Shown here in pieces: positions 12,135-24,800 of a stretch of DNA of 64,000 nt. Both the position numbers and the translations under genes were made by a program. The notes beneath the pieces were generated by a model. The model saw nothing but the letters and a program-made list of their open reading frames with translations. It made no database searches and was not told where the DNA came from. Origin of the DNA: Lineus longissimus (taxonomy: Eukaryota > Nemertea > Pilidiophora > Heteronemertea > Lineidae); NCBI RefSeq assembly GCF_910592395.1, contig NC_088313.1, positions 436,501 to 500,500 on the forward strand, in the 5' to 3' direction. The first letter of the stretch is position 1; every line of letters begins with the position of its first letter.

Positions 12135-15100
12135 TTACAGGGTGGTGTTCAATATTTCCTCTTGTTCATCAAGCCGTTCGTTCTCCCGATGTCCCGTACT
12201 TTCAAGATCCCTCTCCTTGATCTTCTCGGGTAAATCCTCCATCAGTGGTTTATTGTTGGTCTCGGGTATCCCCAGTTTGACCAGGATCGTTGAGACGACC
12301 CCCACTGTCAGATAGATGATATATGGGATGGAGGCATGGTACACAGTCTGCAAATAAGATGATAAACATCACAGGAAGATGGTCATCACGACGAAGGATT
12401 CGTTGGAACAGGAGACAATCGCTTCGTCCAAATCCCTCCTTTCCATTCATATCATTATGTAACTAATTTCATCAAGGCAAAGGTCAAACTACGGTAAAGC
12501 TTTAGCCAATATATGCCTTCAACTTTGACCTTAGCACTATTCGAACGAACGGGTAACTCACCAGCAGACCAATCTGTGGGGCTACTATCCCGGCCACTCT
12601 GGAAGCAATATTTCCAACTGCACTGGCCCTTGTTCTGAAATCACGATAAGAAAATTGCACTCGTAGGGTAGAGAAATTCTGAGAAAGGAACTTCATATAT
12701 TGCCAGAGTTGCCTACATCCTAGATCCCAACTTAACACTTTGGGAAAAGTGTAAAGCAGTAATTATCGAGTTTTCAATGTTAGCATGACCTGAAAGCATT
12801 TCTCTTTCAGTCAAATTTTGCAATTCCCCAAAATTATGTGAAGGTATGGGCGGCTTGATTGTGGTCCATACGACCTACCTCAATAGAGTCGGGAATGCCT
12901 CGGTCGCAAAGACGAACACCAGAGCCCAGACTCCTGACTGCCAAACATAGCTGAATAGGACAACAGCGGTGATGTAGACGGCGTATTGTTTTTCGTCGAC
13001 TAATGCTAGCGACATTGACACAACCATGCAGGATATGAGACCCGTTTTGTAGATTATGTAGGTCTTTAACCGACCAATCCTGGAAAGAAACGAAGCCAAA
13101 TGAGCCTATTCAACAGTATATCTTCTCCCAAATCTTTTGAAAAACATGTTTTAAAAATTTCCTTCAATTGTGAAGATTAGTGCCTGAAGATATCATTCGG
13201 TATAACATACATGTAATTCATTGCATTCTTGGAGTTCAAAGCTTTACTCAGTTGAAGCAGAAAGAGTAGGCGTTGGCCTCATCAGCCTTGCACAACACCA
13301 GCGTGGTTCATCACCGGCTTTACTAGAAATGCGCAGTCTCACCTATTTGCGACAGGAATCGTCATCCACCCCAAAACTAGGAGACATAAACTCATGATGG
13401 TGGTGTTTAAGTACATGCTCCCTGTCAATACCTCCATGTCAGCACCGATACCATAGGATATCAATGATATGTCAAACCTGAAACAGAAAACTGAGAGATC
13501 ACTTTAGGACATCGCTGCAAACAGCGACCATGATCGCATCCAACAAAAATGGCTATAAGAATCGGAGATCTCACAACCTGTCGTCAATATCCAACCCCGG
13601 CCGAGCGATTACCGGGTTTTCTCGCAGACGAGATTCTTTGTAGCAGTGATAATCACCACAAACTTCGGTGTAAACAACAAATTGGAACTCAGCCATCGAC
13701 CATCGAAGTTGGACGACAATTCTTTCATCAATTTCAATACCCTACCATGCAAGAAAGAGTGCCGACGTCCGAAGCATATATCTCTTGGTACGAAATAAAT
13801 CAAGATATGTTAGATTCTTGGTCGTGCGCATCTTGTCCCTCTCTGCCTCCGCGATGTCATCCAGAATAGTCAAATCCGGCTGAGGTTTTCCGTTACATTT
13901 GGCAATTCGCTTGATCCAACCCTTAGCCTCCTTGATGCGACCCTTCTGCATGGACCAGCGCGCACTCTCCGGCATGAAGCTGGAAAGATGGAGAGGTATA
14001 CTTGAGACGATACATTGATGAGACAAATTGTTCTTTAGGCGTCAACAAAGCTCCTCAAATAAGACAACTGCAGACGTCGTTGCTAGCCTTGTCGAGTTCG
14101 CCAATTCCAGTGACTCTTACGTCAAATCGACACCCGAAACTACTAGTAGTACCATGTAGTTGGTTATTCGTTTAGTCTACTTGCGTTTGCCGGAAAATGC
14201 TTTCGTTGCACCGAAGGCAATTATTGCATCCTCAAGAGTCCGTCACCACATTTGGACATGCTCCCGAAAGTTACATGTATGCGTAGTACGATGTTTGAGG
14301 TGAAGGTATTGTTGCATTAAAGCGAGCTAAAGGAGCTGTTCGAACCCAAGACCTCTCGATCAGTAATCCTCGACACTCTGCCTATCACTTATACGCCACC
14401 ATATGCGCACATAGTCTCGTCAGTCTATAGGGTACGTACATTGCAATCAAGGGGACTAGTGGAACCATCATCAGCCCGTTAGCCATGGCAGTGTATTGCC
14501 AACTCCGGGTTAAGTAACCGACAAGAGCCAGCAGTAGGCCTCCTATCTGCCAGCCAATACGATTTGAGGTTATTATTCGGTACCTTGGGCCAAAATACTC
14601 CATTGGGAGAATCATGGCTACTGTCGAACATCCTCCTAGAGTAGAAATGCATGGTCATGGTTATTAGCATACTGAGCTTCCAGCGGTATTGCCTCCGCAG
14701 CATCCACGCGCGTTGTCTGGAAGCTGTCAGAGCAATGTCAATTCATTGAGGGTGAAGATGGGTAATAGTTAAGGTACAGACTGAGGCAGAAGTCCGCAGA
14801 AGTCACAAAAAATGTGTTTCAAAAAGTATCATTAGCCTCCCTAACGCCAAGACCTAAAAGCGAGCTACGCCCCTGAAAATGATATTAAACAATCTAGACT
14901 AAGTTAGTTTGAAAATGACTTTTCAGAACAAACTTTGTTCTGACTTTTCATTCCGTACCTGCCATAATTCCAGCCAGTATCCTCACTGGCAAATACATCT
15001 CCCAGACGGGCGAAAAGCCAGATATCGTCTGCGACACAATTAGCATCACCCACATGGCCAGTAGCGTCCTCCTGCGCCCATAGCTGTCCGAAAAGTAGCC

Positions 15101-15726
15101 GCTCCCACAGGAACCGACGAGGACGCCGACGAAGTAAAGACTTGCTGTTAGTCGGCCGAGGTAGCGCCTGTTGCAGATGAAGTCCCACTGGAATCAGGGA
15201 AGAAGAAGAAGAATTTTGCAGAAAAGTCACGTACACATGACTGTGTTCCATTTGTATTCGAGGAGGTATACACTAGTAGTGGTGGGAGGCTGTTGGGAGA
15301 GGCGTCTTGCACTCAGAAAAAGCACATCAAAATGGGATCGCGCCCTGAATTTCCAACTTGACTTACCTCCGTTGAAATGGACGTGAAATCGCTGGCATAC
15401 TTCAAATTTTCACATCGGGTAGATCCATCCGCAGGGCAGTAGTCTTTGAGCGACGTCTCGTTTTCAAACGCCGCCGTAATATTTTCAAGTCCGGTCCAGG
15501 CATGTTGACCCTGCGCCGTGAAATTATATCGCATCGCCCCCGTAGCGTTTGATTCTGGAGCACATGTCCATCCAGGATTAGCGTATTCGAAGTAATAGAA
15601 GACAACCGACAGGGCAACTGAAACCTCGATGCCGCAGCATAGGAAGTAGAGACCGACTTGAAAACAGCCCGCGCCTCCCATCAGTTCGAACACATCCTCG
15701 AATATCGGCTTCCGTTTTTCTTCCAT
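12135..15726 (-). CDS. SLC22-family organic ion transporter (OCT-like), complete, 546 aa
   Basis: Major-facilitator transporter of the plasma membrane that moves organic cations, anions or zwitterions such as monoamines and carnitine. Eight exons (minus): 15367-15726, 14959-15187, 14440-14635, 13746-13979, 13343-13477, 12879-13079, 12562-12634 and 12135-12347. They total 1641 bases with matching phases, and 546 aa is the usual family length. An N-terminal helix is followed by a large extracellular loop with sequons NAT, NFT, NIT and NET. Next come the WDFICNRRYLGRL motif, the MFS loop SDSYGRRRT, and PESARW (family PESPRW) after TM6. TEAFPTLLRTRASAVGN follows in the second half. The C-terminal PETNNKPLMEDLPE matches the family PETKG..LPET. 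The tail is charged. The ATG sits four bases from a transposon target duplication. Family is certain; substrate class (OCT, OCTN or OAT) is not. Confidence 0.95.
14319..14400 (-). repeat. tRNA-like SINE fragment
   Basis: The minus strand shows a tRNA-like stretch ending in a Pol III B-box (GGTTCGAAC, complement of 14338-14346). Upstream lies GTGGCGTATAAGTGATAGG, plausible as a degenerate A-box. It lies in the SLC22 intron between exons 3 and 4. I cannot fold it into a clean tRNA, so a SINE head or tRNA pseudogene is more likely than a functional tRNA. Confidence 0.4.
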
Positions 15727-15730
15727 TTTT

Positions 15731-16680
15731 GTATTTGATGTTACAATACAACCTCTCTATTGTGGACACCCGTGGGACTGAGCGTTGGTGTCTGTAATGT
15801 AGAGGTGTCCATGATAGGGAGGTTATGCCATTATTGTCCAAAAAGTGGATTCATGTGTATGAACACGGGGTTGTGAAGCTAAGTCTGCGTACCGGGGTAT
15901 TACATATTCCATCTGATTTAATTTTGAATATTAACTACTTCAAACAATTTGCATGATGCAATTTATATGCGAACTTTATTGCAATACCTTATGGCATTTC
16001 TAGTGGATGTCATATGAATTTGCCAACATTGATATATGCAGGTTGAGTTCGTACGCTACATACTACATAGACAGCGTACATCCTTAATTAGTTGTATAAA
16101 AGCATTTGATTGAGCTACTACACATCATGGAGGTATTATAAAGACCTCCATGTACACATCAAGCTTTATTCTTTGTATAAATTAGAGCACAAGGGGACAA
16201 ACAACTCAATGGACTGCAATTAATGTTAGAATATACAGTAGCTTGGCAATGTGATGAGCAGTGAAGAAAATTAAACGAAACATAGGAGAGCAACGGACAT
16301 TGAATTCACTCCACCCTGTAATTAACGCTGAACACAGTGTCTAATTATGTTCATCAAATACGCAAACTTCACACCTGTTAGGTCTAATCAGAGTCTTTCT
16401 ATACAATATCTGTATAGAAAGACTCTGGTCTAATCGACTACCTAAGTGAACACGGGAAGCCATTGTTTTTGCTTACTGTCCGTAATTATGAGGTGATTGG
16501 ACCAAAAAGTCACCATGGCCTTGGTGCAATTCGGAGTAGAGAGGTGTCCGCTCTACAGAGGTTTTGGTTAAAGCAAATGACTTAGAAAAAATCGGGACTG
16601 AACGAACATGTCCGTAATGCGGAGGTGTCCGCCTGGCAGAGGTGTCCGCAAGGGGAGGTTCTATTGTACTTTGTATTTGA
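15731..16680. mobile_element. MITE-like DNA transposon with 8-bp target duplication
   Basis: GTATTTGA at 15731-15738 is repeated exactly at 16673-16680, consistent with an 8-bp target-site duplication (hAT- or P-like). Inside it the ends form imperfect inverted repeats, TACAATACAACCTC at the left and TACAATAGAACCTC reading in from the right. Several GGACACCTCT-type subterminal motifs follow in both orientations. No transposase ORF is present in the 934-bp interior, so it is non-autonomous. It abuts the SLC22 start codon. Confidence 0.75.
16389..16427. repeat. Perfect 17-bp inverted repeat between 9-bp direct repeats
   Basis: Arms CAGAGTCTTTCTATACA (16389-16405) and TGTATAGAAAGACTCTG (16411-16427) flank a 5-base loop. 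GGTCTAATC occurs at 16381-16389 and again at 16427-16435, like a target duplication around a minimal hairpin insertion. It lies inside the larger MITE-like element. Confidence 0.8.
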
Positions 16681-18056
16681 CTCACCTATGATGCTGCCAA
16701 ATCATTCGCGTTAGTTTTTCTCATAAGTTCTTTCCCGGTAGACTATACGCATCTTTATATTTTCCAGTTCGGCGAGGGTTGGTTCGCAATCACACTTGCA
16801 GCAATTATCGCAGAACAATGTGATTTGAATTTCCCGCCAAAATAACTTGCGCACAATTTTACCTCCTCCCTATCTCTCGAGTCAGCTGACCAAGATAGGG
16901 TGGGAGTGTGAAACAAGGCCGTTGATTTTCCCCTTAGAAACAGTGCGCGTAAGTAGATTTCCTCTCCTGGTTTCGAATCTTCGCGTTTTGTTATCATCAT
17001 TGAGTCTCTAGAGCGAGTGACATAGCCTACTAGTAGGGCCTATCCGTTACAACGGGGCTCTGATGTTTCTGCCACAAAGTTGTAATAGCAGACTAGCGGT
17101 GCTGATTTCGTTCCTTCTTTAATACTAATAGATAGTGATAGTCTGTCTGGTTACTCATTCAAATTGTTCTAAGGATAGCCAACACTGTCCCTAAGGTTCC
17201 TTAGAACGCTTGGTGGGATGTGACAATAGGACAACCCAAATTCAATATAAGTTTCGCCACAGGCGACAGACCTCTGATCAATCTTGACACTACAGGGAGA
17301 CTCGGGAGTTTTCCCTTGCAATAGAATTCTTTGTGTATCCATTGTGTAAGAGAAAATAACTCTGGGCCACCCTGTAGAGGCACAAACGAAATTTGACCTC
17401 TGATGGGCAGCGCCATCGTTTTACCTGGTGGTATTTCTTTGAACTAAAATGTAGTTAAAGGGACAATGTAGGCAGCAGCCAGGCCGGCAAGATAAAGTTG
17501 CACGAAGTAGCCAATAGGGGTCTCCATATCTCACAGTACGTCGAAATGATTCACGCTTATACGAGGAATATAGTGCTGAATCTTACATGACCTAGGGCCC
17601 TTACAGTGTATATGTGTCGCCTGAAGAGCCCCTTTACTCCTGCCTACAGCCCCCCTTTAAACATATCAGTGCAGTGAGCAGTTTATACTGGCTGGTTTGT
17701 CCATTGGCTTGGTTGTCCTGTTGTGTCCCAACTAGTTCAGTGTGAGGTATTGGGTCAATGTCCTATCTATTGTCATATCCTGGCACCAGTCAATAAACTC
17801 AATCCACCTCTTGATATTTCAACGAGGTAGGAGTCTAAAACCTGTATCTCTGGCTGATTGTGTCAAAACACTTCAGTGAGGTCTCATTATAGTTTGGGTT
17901 GTCCAATTATGTCGTATATCAATTATGCCATCATGATATTTTGTCCGATATATTGGACAGCGGTGGTTAGGCAGGTCATTAGCCAGTCGTGAGGCAGAGG
18001 ATTGCTGATCAGCTAGATTGAAGTGTCATTTTCTACTCTCTTTCAGAATAGTCAGC
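16681..18056. other. Intergenic region with probable COMT-like 5' UTR
   Basis: No protein-coding exon is recognisable. A splice acceptor (CTCTTTCAG ending at 18046) ten bases before the COMT-like ATG implies at least one non-coding 5' exon somewhere in this stretch; it could not be placed. Confidence 0.45.
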
Positions 18057-20325
18057 ATGTCCGTCGGCCACAAATCGCAAACATCCACAGATCCTAGGAT
18101 CTTGTATTGTTCAAACCATTCTCTCCGACTTCATCCTGTGCAGGAAAAGCTGATTAAGGTCTGTATGTTATCACACGTCAAGTTCAATTTGGTCGTCTGG
18201 TCCAGCTCAGCTTCATTTTTGGGACGTGGACCAGTTCTTTGGCATGGTTACAATTGATACAAAGCAACATTCATGGTGCAGAATGTTTGGTTCCACTGAT
18301 GAACTGAATTTGCATAAATTTATCCATTTCAGAGAACATTAGAACATCCATGGTGTCGAATGCTAGGTTCCACTGATGAACTGCAACTCATCATGAACCT
18401 CTTGAAGATGATCAAGGCAAAGAAAACTATTGATGTGGGTAAGTTGATTTGCTTGAATGAATCTACGTTTCGATCGTACACCATTGGGCAAGTCACTTTC
18501 CTTAGATTACCACATCCTATTACTGGTCAAACACTGCTGGCTCAACCAATAGTCAATAATATCACCAAAGGAACTGCAGATTCTCAGACTTTTTGTCCTT
18601 CAAATTTACGCTGTGAAAAAAATGTAATAGAACCGCTCTGGTTTAACCAATAGCTTCCTTCATGCTTTACTGCGCCATCTATCGAAATTAGAAGTAAACA
18701 CAAAATCAACAATGTTTGAGTATGTTACAGTCTTTTGTCCGTTACCGGGTCACATTTGTCATACGGAGACATGGGGTCACTTTGAAGAACTATGGACGGT
18801 TGATATATGTTTGTTTACTGTTTACCTGATTTTGTTTAAGGTGTTTATACAGGTTACAGTGCCCTGTCTGCTGCTCTTGCTCTACCTCCTGACGGTAAAG
18901 TGATTGCCTGCGACATATCGGAAGAATTTACGAGCATAGGGAAGCCATTTTGGAAGGAAGCTGGAGTCGATGGCATAATAGACCTCAGGATTGCACCAGC
19001 AGGCGAGACAATGCGTAAGTTCATGTCTTTTCATTGGAGTTAAGAATAATCATTGCCTGATTGTATTCCAGAATAACAGGAAGTCCGACACTTTGACCAA
19101 AAGATCATTGATTATAGCTAATCCATTAGATCATATCACATTTTCAGAATCCCTCATTGGCAGTGGTGAAGCTGGTACTTTCGACTTCATCTTCATTGAC
19201 GCCAATAAGACTGATTATGATGAATATTATGAGAAGGCGCTCATTTTGCTTCGACCAGGAGGTTTTATCGCTATTGATAACGTAAGTAAGGAACTAAGTC
19301 TCAAGGCTATTGATCTGCTGCTGCTCATGGCTTACTAGACCTAGAGATATAAGTTTTCGTCGGGTAGATATTGTATAACCTAGTGCTATGTAAAACACAA
19401 TTTTTTGTTATTTGATCAACTCCTGTCGTTGTGACTGCAGTCCCCTACTGACATCCAACGTGAAGCATGCTATCACAATCTATTCTGATCAGGATATACT
19501 CACTATCATGATCTATTTTATCATTGCTCTATTCTTACATGATCGATTCTTAAGTGATCGATTCTTAAATGATCGATTCTCACATGATCGATTCTATTGT
19601 GATCGATTCTTACATGATCAATTCTGTTGTGATCTATTCTTACATCATCTATTCTGTTGTGATCTATTCTTACATGATCTATTCTGTTGTGATCTATTCT
19701 GTTGTGATCTATTCTTACATGATCTGTTCTGTTGTGATCGATTCTTACATGATCTATTCTGTTGTGATCAATTCTTACATGATCTATTCTGTTGTGATCA
19801 ATTCTTACATGATCTATTCTGTTGTGATCTATTCTTACATGATCTATTCTGTTGTGATCGATTCTTACATGATCTATTCTGTTGTGATCGATTCTTACAT
19901 GATCAATTCTGTTGTGATCTATTCTTACATGATCTATTCTGTTGTGATCGATTCTGTTGTGATCGATTCTGTTGTGATCGATTCTGTTGTGATCGATTCT
20001 TACATGATCAATTCTGTTGTGATCTATTCTAACATGATCTATTCTGTTGTGATCGATTCTTACATGATCTATTCTGTTGTGATCAATTCTGTTGTGATCG
20101 ATTCTGTTGTGTTCTATTCTGTTGTGATCTATTCTGACATGATCTATTCTATCATTACAGGTTCTTTGGGGTGGTAAAGTTTTTGATGAAGCAAACAACG
20201 ACCCTGACCCTGACACAGTCGCGTTACGATTACTTAATGATAAAATTCACAAAGACAAGCGAGTTGATGTTAGTATGCTCACCATTGGAGATGGAACTAC
20301 ACTGGTCTTCAAGCCATATGCATAG
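18057..20325 (+). CDS. SAM-dependent O-methyltransferase (COMT/COMTD1/CCoAOMT type), complete, 226 aa
   Basis: Metal-dependent class I methyltransferase of O-methyltransferase family 3, which transfers methyl from S-adenosylmethionine to a catechol-type hydroxyl. Five exons (plus): 18057-18158, 18333-18438, 18841-19014, 19148-19281 and 20161-20325, 681 bases with consistent phases. SAM-binding motif I is [12 protein letters not shown] (residues 67-78), followed by [12 protein letters not shown]. The metal-binding and catalytic region reads [10 protein letters not shown] (139-148) with Asp145, then AIDNVLWGGKV with Asp171 and Asn172. These match the Asp, Asp and Asn metal ligands of the caffeoyl-CoA type. 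No N-terminal membrane anchor or signal is seen, so it is probably cytosolic. The acceptor of exon 3 (TTTGTTTAAG) was chosen over a CAG 13 bases downstream because only it restores the GVYTGYS motif. Family is firm; the natural substrate is unknown. Confidence 0.93.
19535..20155 (+). repeat. 15-bp GATC-containing minisatellite in the last COMT-like intron
   Basis: About 40 tandem copies of a 15-bp unit. Each begins GAT-C, has a variable base (T, G or A), then ATTCT, and ends in either GTTGT or TACAT, often alternating. The array runs to within a few bases of the splice acceptor at 20160, so the intron's 3' splice region is made of repeat. Because 15 is a multiple of three, long open frames occur on both strands; they are not genes. 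Confidence 0.95.
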
Positions 20326-21872
20326 AACAAATGTGCAAGTAAATAGAAAGCAGGCCTAGACAAGTGTAATGCCGGTTGCTTGATAATCTTTAGATTGTTT
20401 TTAATTAGAGAGTATAGTTAGGTGATACAGTAATTCAGTAGCAGGATGATTTCTTTGTTCACTCTTGTTAAGTTTTAGACATGATGTTAAAACAAGTTTC
20501 TCAGGTCGTTGTTTTGAAGGAGAGCTTCCAAAACCCTGGTCAAAATGCCACTCAAGGATGTCGCCATTCCTATGAGTTTTAGTCTTGGCATGTTTATGTT
20601 GATAATCAATGTCAATTAAAATTGTCATGTAAAAGTTACCAAACATGTGCCATAGTTAGATTTTGTAAGAGAAGATAATCAATGCAATTTTGTCATTGTA
20701 ATCTATTTTTGTCACAGTGTCAGTAACAAACAAAGATAAACTGGAAAAATGATTTGTGTCTTTCTGGGTTATTTCATTGCTTACTCATGACAGCCCTTGT
20801 CTTGGTCTGATTTCTTGGAATTTACGTTACCACATGTGGGTTTTTCCATCGCTAAAAATATGTCCCGTAAATCGACATCAGCCGGGGCATGCCAACACCC
20901 GAAGTTATACATGTACGAGTCTTTCACTTAGGCCACGCTTGATTGAACGGACGTCTATGCCTATGAAGTGGACACACAGGGCAAAATAAACTGGCTGTCT
21001 AACATTGGCATCAAGTCTGCAGTCGTGGACTGTCCTGAGATGAAGGATGGTGGTTGCCTCTGTTCTATGTCCAGGAGGATGTCAACAAGGGTTAAGACTC
21101 CTCCTTTTGGTTCACTCTATCTTGATGATAGGTTCCATATCCCCCCTGACTGGAGACGTCAACAACATTGATGCAGGAAGTGAGGCTGATGTCCTCTGTC
21201 TCGGCCAGTGGTTAGTTGTTAGGAGTGGCCATCTAAGCCAAGGTGTGATGTCCACTGACATGCCTTGCCGTCCAGGACTGACCGTATGACATCACACCAG
21301 GTTGATTTATTGAAGTAAACTAGAAAAATAGTATGGTCTGGTATCGGCCTCAATTTATTTGAAATACATGTAGATAACTTCGATTTTCGTCGAAAAAAAT
21401 GGCCTGTGTACATTTTCTAATCAATCCGAGGACATCCCTCAATGAAGAATCTTTACTCGTGCCAGCAGATTTCATAGCGAAAGAAAAGTACAAAAGTGAC
21501 AGTGCCATTGCAACGAAAAGCTCAATTGTTGGAATTTTATCTGAAATGTGATAAAAACAGGCTCATTCTGTTTCTAGGGCACAATTATCTTCACTTTTAG
21601 AAACGCAATTATCATATTAATCAGCAAATAGAACAAGATCATTTTAGCAGTTTAGAGATCACCTTGAACTTTTATGTTAGAACAAATAACTGAACTTACT
21701 CTCTGGTACCCCAATGGCATACTGACATTATGGTATATCAGCTGATAAGTTGAAAGTGACAATTTGAGACTTCATTCTTGAGGGACCAGAGAAGTTTCCG
21801 AGTATGACAGTTCCGTCTTTCACACAATGGTGGCAGCACAAGAGACCAACAAGTGTCCTAAAAGTTTCTAAT
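20326..21872. other. 3' UTRs of convergent COMT-like and ANAPC4 genes
   Basis: The gap between two convergent stop codons. AATAAA on the plus strand lies near 20984, and minus-strand AATAAA (TTTATT) lies near 21304 and 21352. No coding exon is recognised. Confidence 0.5.
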
Positions 21873-24800
21873 TCATAAATCCATCCTGACAGACGTGTTC
21901 TCCTTATTCTCGTCATCATCTTGGTCTTCGTCTTCAATATCGTTACTGCCCTCGCCTGCCGTCAGATCAGCGGCCGTATTATCATGTGAGCCAGCCTCAC
22001 TTTCATCCTCGTCCTCTTCCTCATCGACGTCCATCAGGAAGAGACGCACACGGCGTTTGGATGAAAACAGCTGTAATGAGAATAAATTCAATTGATGAAG
22101 TAGAACTATGTATATAACAACTCCTCATTCTCTTGCTCTTCAACAAGGTTGCCATGTTTTCACAGAGACATTGCCTCCAGCTAGGCCATATCTCCATCTT
22201 AGCTTAGTAAACCATATAAAGAGGTGATTAAAGGAACCACATATTCCCTGCACTATAAGCTCGTATCATAATTACACCTAACAAATGCAAATTCCTCTTT
22301 GCCTTTGAACCTATTTTATTGGTAGGCCTACTAGGACTATCCTTACGTACCACACACGCAACCTTTCTTGTTCCACTGACAGCAAATGAGACAGCTTTCA
22401 TGTTTTCTAACTTTTTGTAGCTGCTTTCTGGGACCATGGGACCACCATTTGCACAAGGACTGAAAGAGACAAACAGACCATCAGTGAGTGTTTCTAAAAT
22501 GTGAGATATGACATGCTCCAAAAACACCGTCTGAGTCTGGACAGAGGGTGTCAAGATTGTTCTTGAAGTTGTCAGTGGCGAGTCCTTGGTACAGCTGCTC
22601 AATTGGTGTTGAAGACAAACGCTAGCATTGGCTTAACTCAGCATTATCTCATTCACGAGATTTTATTAACAATAGAAGCCTTGGACTTAACGCCGAAGTG
22701 CATAACTGCTTACACCAATTGAGTAACCTGGCGCCGTTTAATACAGATCTTTTTTAATTCAGGATCGAGGAAAATTAAAAGTTTGGTTCTCGACAGATCA
22801 ACAGAGATGAGATGATAAACCTGAACCTACATTTTTCCTAAATCAACACTGCTGCCGATCATATTGACGTCTCTGTAATAATCATCGGACAATGCAGCGA
22901 GCGGAAACTGGACCAGTATGGGCATGGCGTCATCGTTATCCTCAACGAGGAGAACAGATATCGTTTTCTCATCATAGCAAGCAATGTCACGGATTTTATG
23001 GGGACTTTGTCTGAAAATACAAAAGCCAGAAAATTCATAAACGCCCAACCCTGAAATCATTTTAGAATTTCATGCACTTTACACTGGGTACATGAAAATT
23101 AAACACTTGTGCCAATTTCATGATTTACGACTGCATAATTGACTTCATGAACTAAATTTTACAATTAACAACAACAAAAGAATTTTTATTGTCTGAAAAT
23201 TCAGGAAAAAAGTAATTAACAGATTGAAGTATGGTCGTTGCAATCTTTCAATTTAATCACACCATAATTAGCTTTACAGACTATGTCTCAATTATTGTCA
23301 TTTAAAGTGAGTTCAGTATCCTATCCAAAGACAGCCTCCACCCAATAATCGTTAATATCAAGAATAATTCAGCACGATATTAGCACACGGAACCATGAAA
23401 CAAAGGAAATGAGAGGATTATAGAATGCATTATGACAAGCCTATTCAGCTAGTCTCCAATAGCTCACGTCGTATTGGGAAATATTAAACAGGACATGAGG
23501 CTGCATAATCAGCAGACGCAATATGAACAATGAGGCAATGGACAAACAGACCACAGGCTTTCTGCTCAGAGACTGAGGAAGGCGAGGGATTGAGTTGACT
23601 AGGCTGCCAGACTGCAGAGTAACCAGGTCACAACTGAATTCAAACCAAAGATGGAAAGATTAATCATCGCAAATTCCAGGAAAGCAGGAAAGAGGGCCAA
23701 TTGATGACCCGATGCACATTATCTTTTACACATTTCTGACACTGCCCCCCCCCCACACAGGGTTAAGCTCTGTGAATACCAATAATGACACGCCTGTAGA
23801 CATCACCTCATCCTCATCCTAACAATACCATGGAGATTATCCAAGAGACACAGCATCTGAAATCCTAAGTGCAAGGTATATTTGCCCATTTAGATCATCA
23901 ATTCAATGGCAAGCACAAAAATGGCCATATGCAGGAATTTTCCCGCCGGACAATTTCCTCCCCATCCGTATTGTTATAGAAGGTCATAACATGAATGAAG
24001 TGCCAGTGTCATCCTTTTGTGAAATTCCCGCAACGTTCGATCCATCTGGAACACGCCTTCTGTCAGTGTCATCACCCCACTATAGCCTGCCTATTATCAA
24101 ACTTCATTCAGATCACACCTCATCAAGAACATGAGCTCCAATATCATGGAAGGTTGCATGGTCATTGTAAGTTGAGGACATTTTTCATCACTCACTCAGC
24201 TCGCCCAGTATAAGGATTCAAACCTTTCTCCAAGCAAGCCAAGAAATGTTGGCTATAACCAAACAAACCTGAGACTGGCACACTCCATCTGGACCACACC
24301 TTCTGTCGGCCTTGACTGTCCACTGACCATGTTGGGGGTATTCAAACTCAATTGAGCTCATGCTGATCAAGCCGGCCATACGGGCAGCAACTCTGGCAGG
24401 TTGTTAACTCTCTTGGCATCTAATTTGATTGGGTTTATAACTATCATTAAGAATTTCTGGCACCTCATCAGTTCAAAAGCTTGCCATCATCATGAAACTT
24501 GCAAGCTCCTGGGTTTCTTAGGTTTCAAGCAATGATGAACTGATTTTTTCATCTTCTGCATTTAGAGGTTTTGAGATGTACAGTTGTCTCACTCAGTTAA
24601 TGGTTTCTATTCTTTGCCCTTTGTTAATCGCGAGACAGTCAGTCTGAATTCGTTTTCCTCCCGACAGTGTCTGCCTCTTGAACAGAAGGTTCGAGCCTTC
24701 TTGGTAGTTCTTTCCAATGTGGCTGGTCATTCTAAGGTATTAGACACAGGAGTTCATAAAGAGTGTCGCACAAGCTAAATCTGGCAGGCCCTTTCATCAG

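Noticed and set aside
14319-14400. Functional tRNA gene on the minus strand
   Set aside because: There is a B-box, but no clean cloverleaf, anticodon stem or acceptor pairing could be formed by eye, so it is listed as a SINE fragment.
17201-17416. 71-codon minus-strand frame
   Set aside because: No recognisable domain, splice sites or neighbouring exons; its length is within chance expectation.
19535-20155. CRISPR-like regular repeats
   Set aside because: Units are contiguous with no unique spacers, and the genome is eukaryotic.
19412-20216. Long open frames on both strands (about 200-230 codons) with [10 protein letters not shown] or FLHDLFCCD repeats
   Set aside because: They are translations of a 15-bp minisatellite whose period is a multiple of three. 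The region is the last intron of the COMT-like gene.
21895-22095. Serine-rich plus-strand frame
   Set aside because: It is the antisense shadow of the acidic C-terminal tail of ANAPC4 exon 20.
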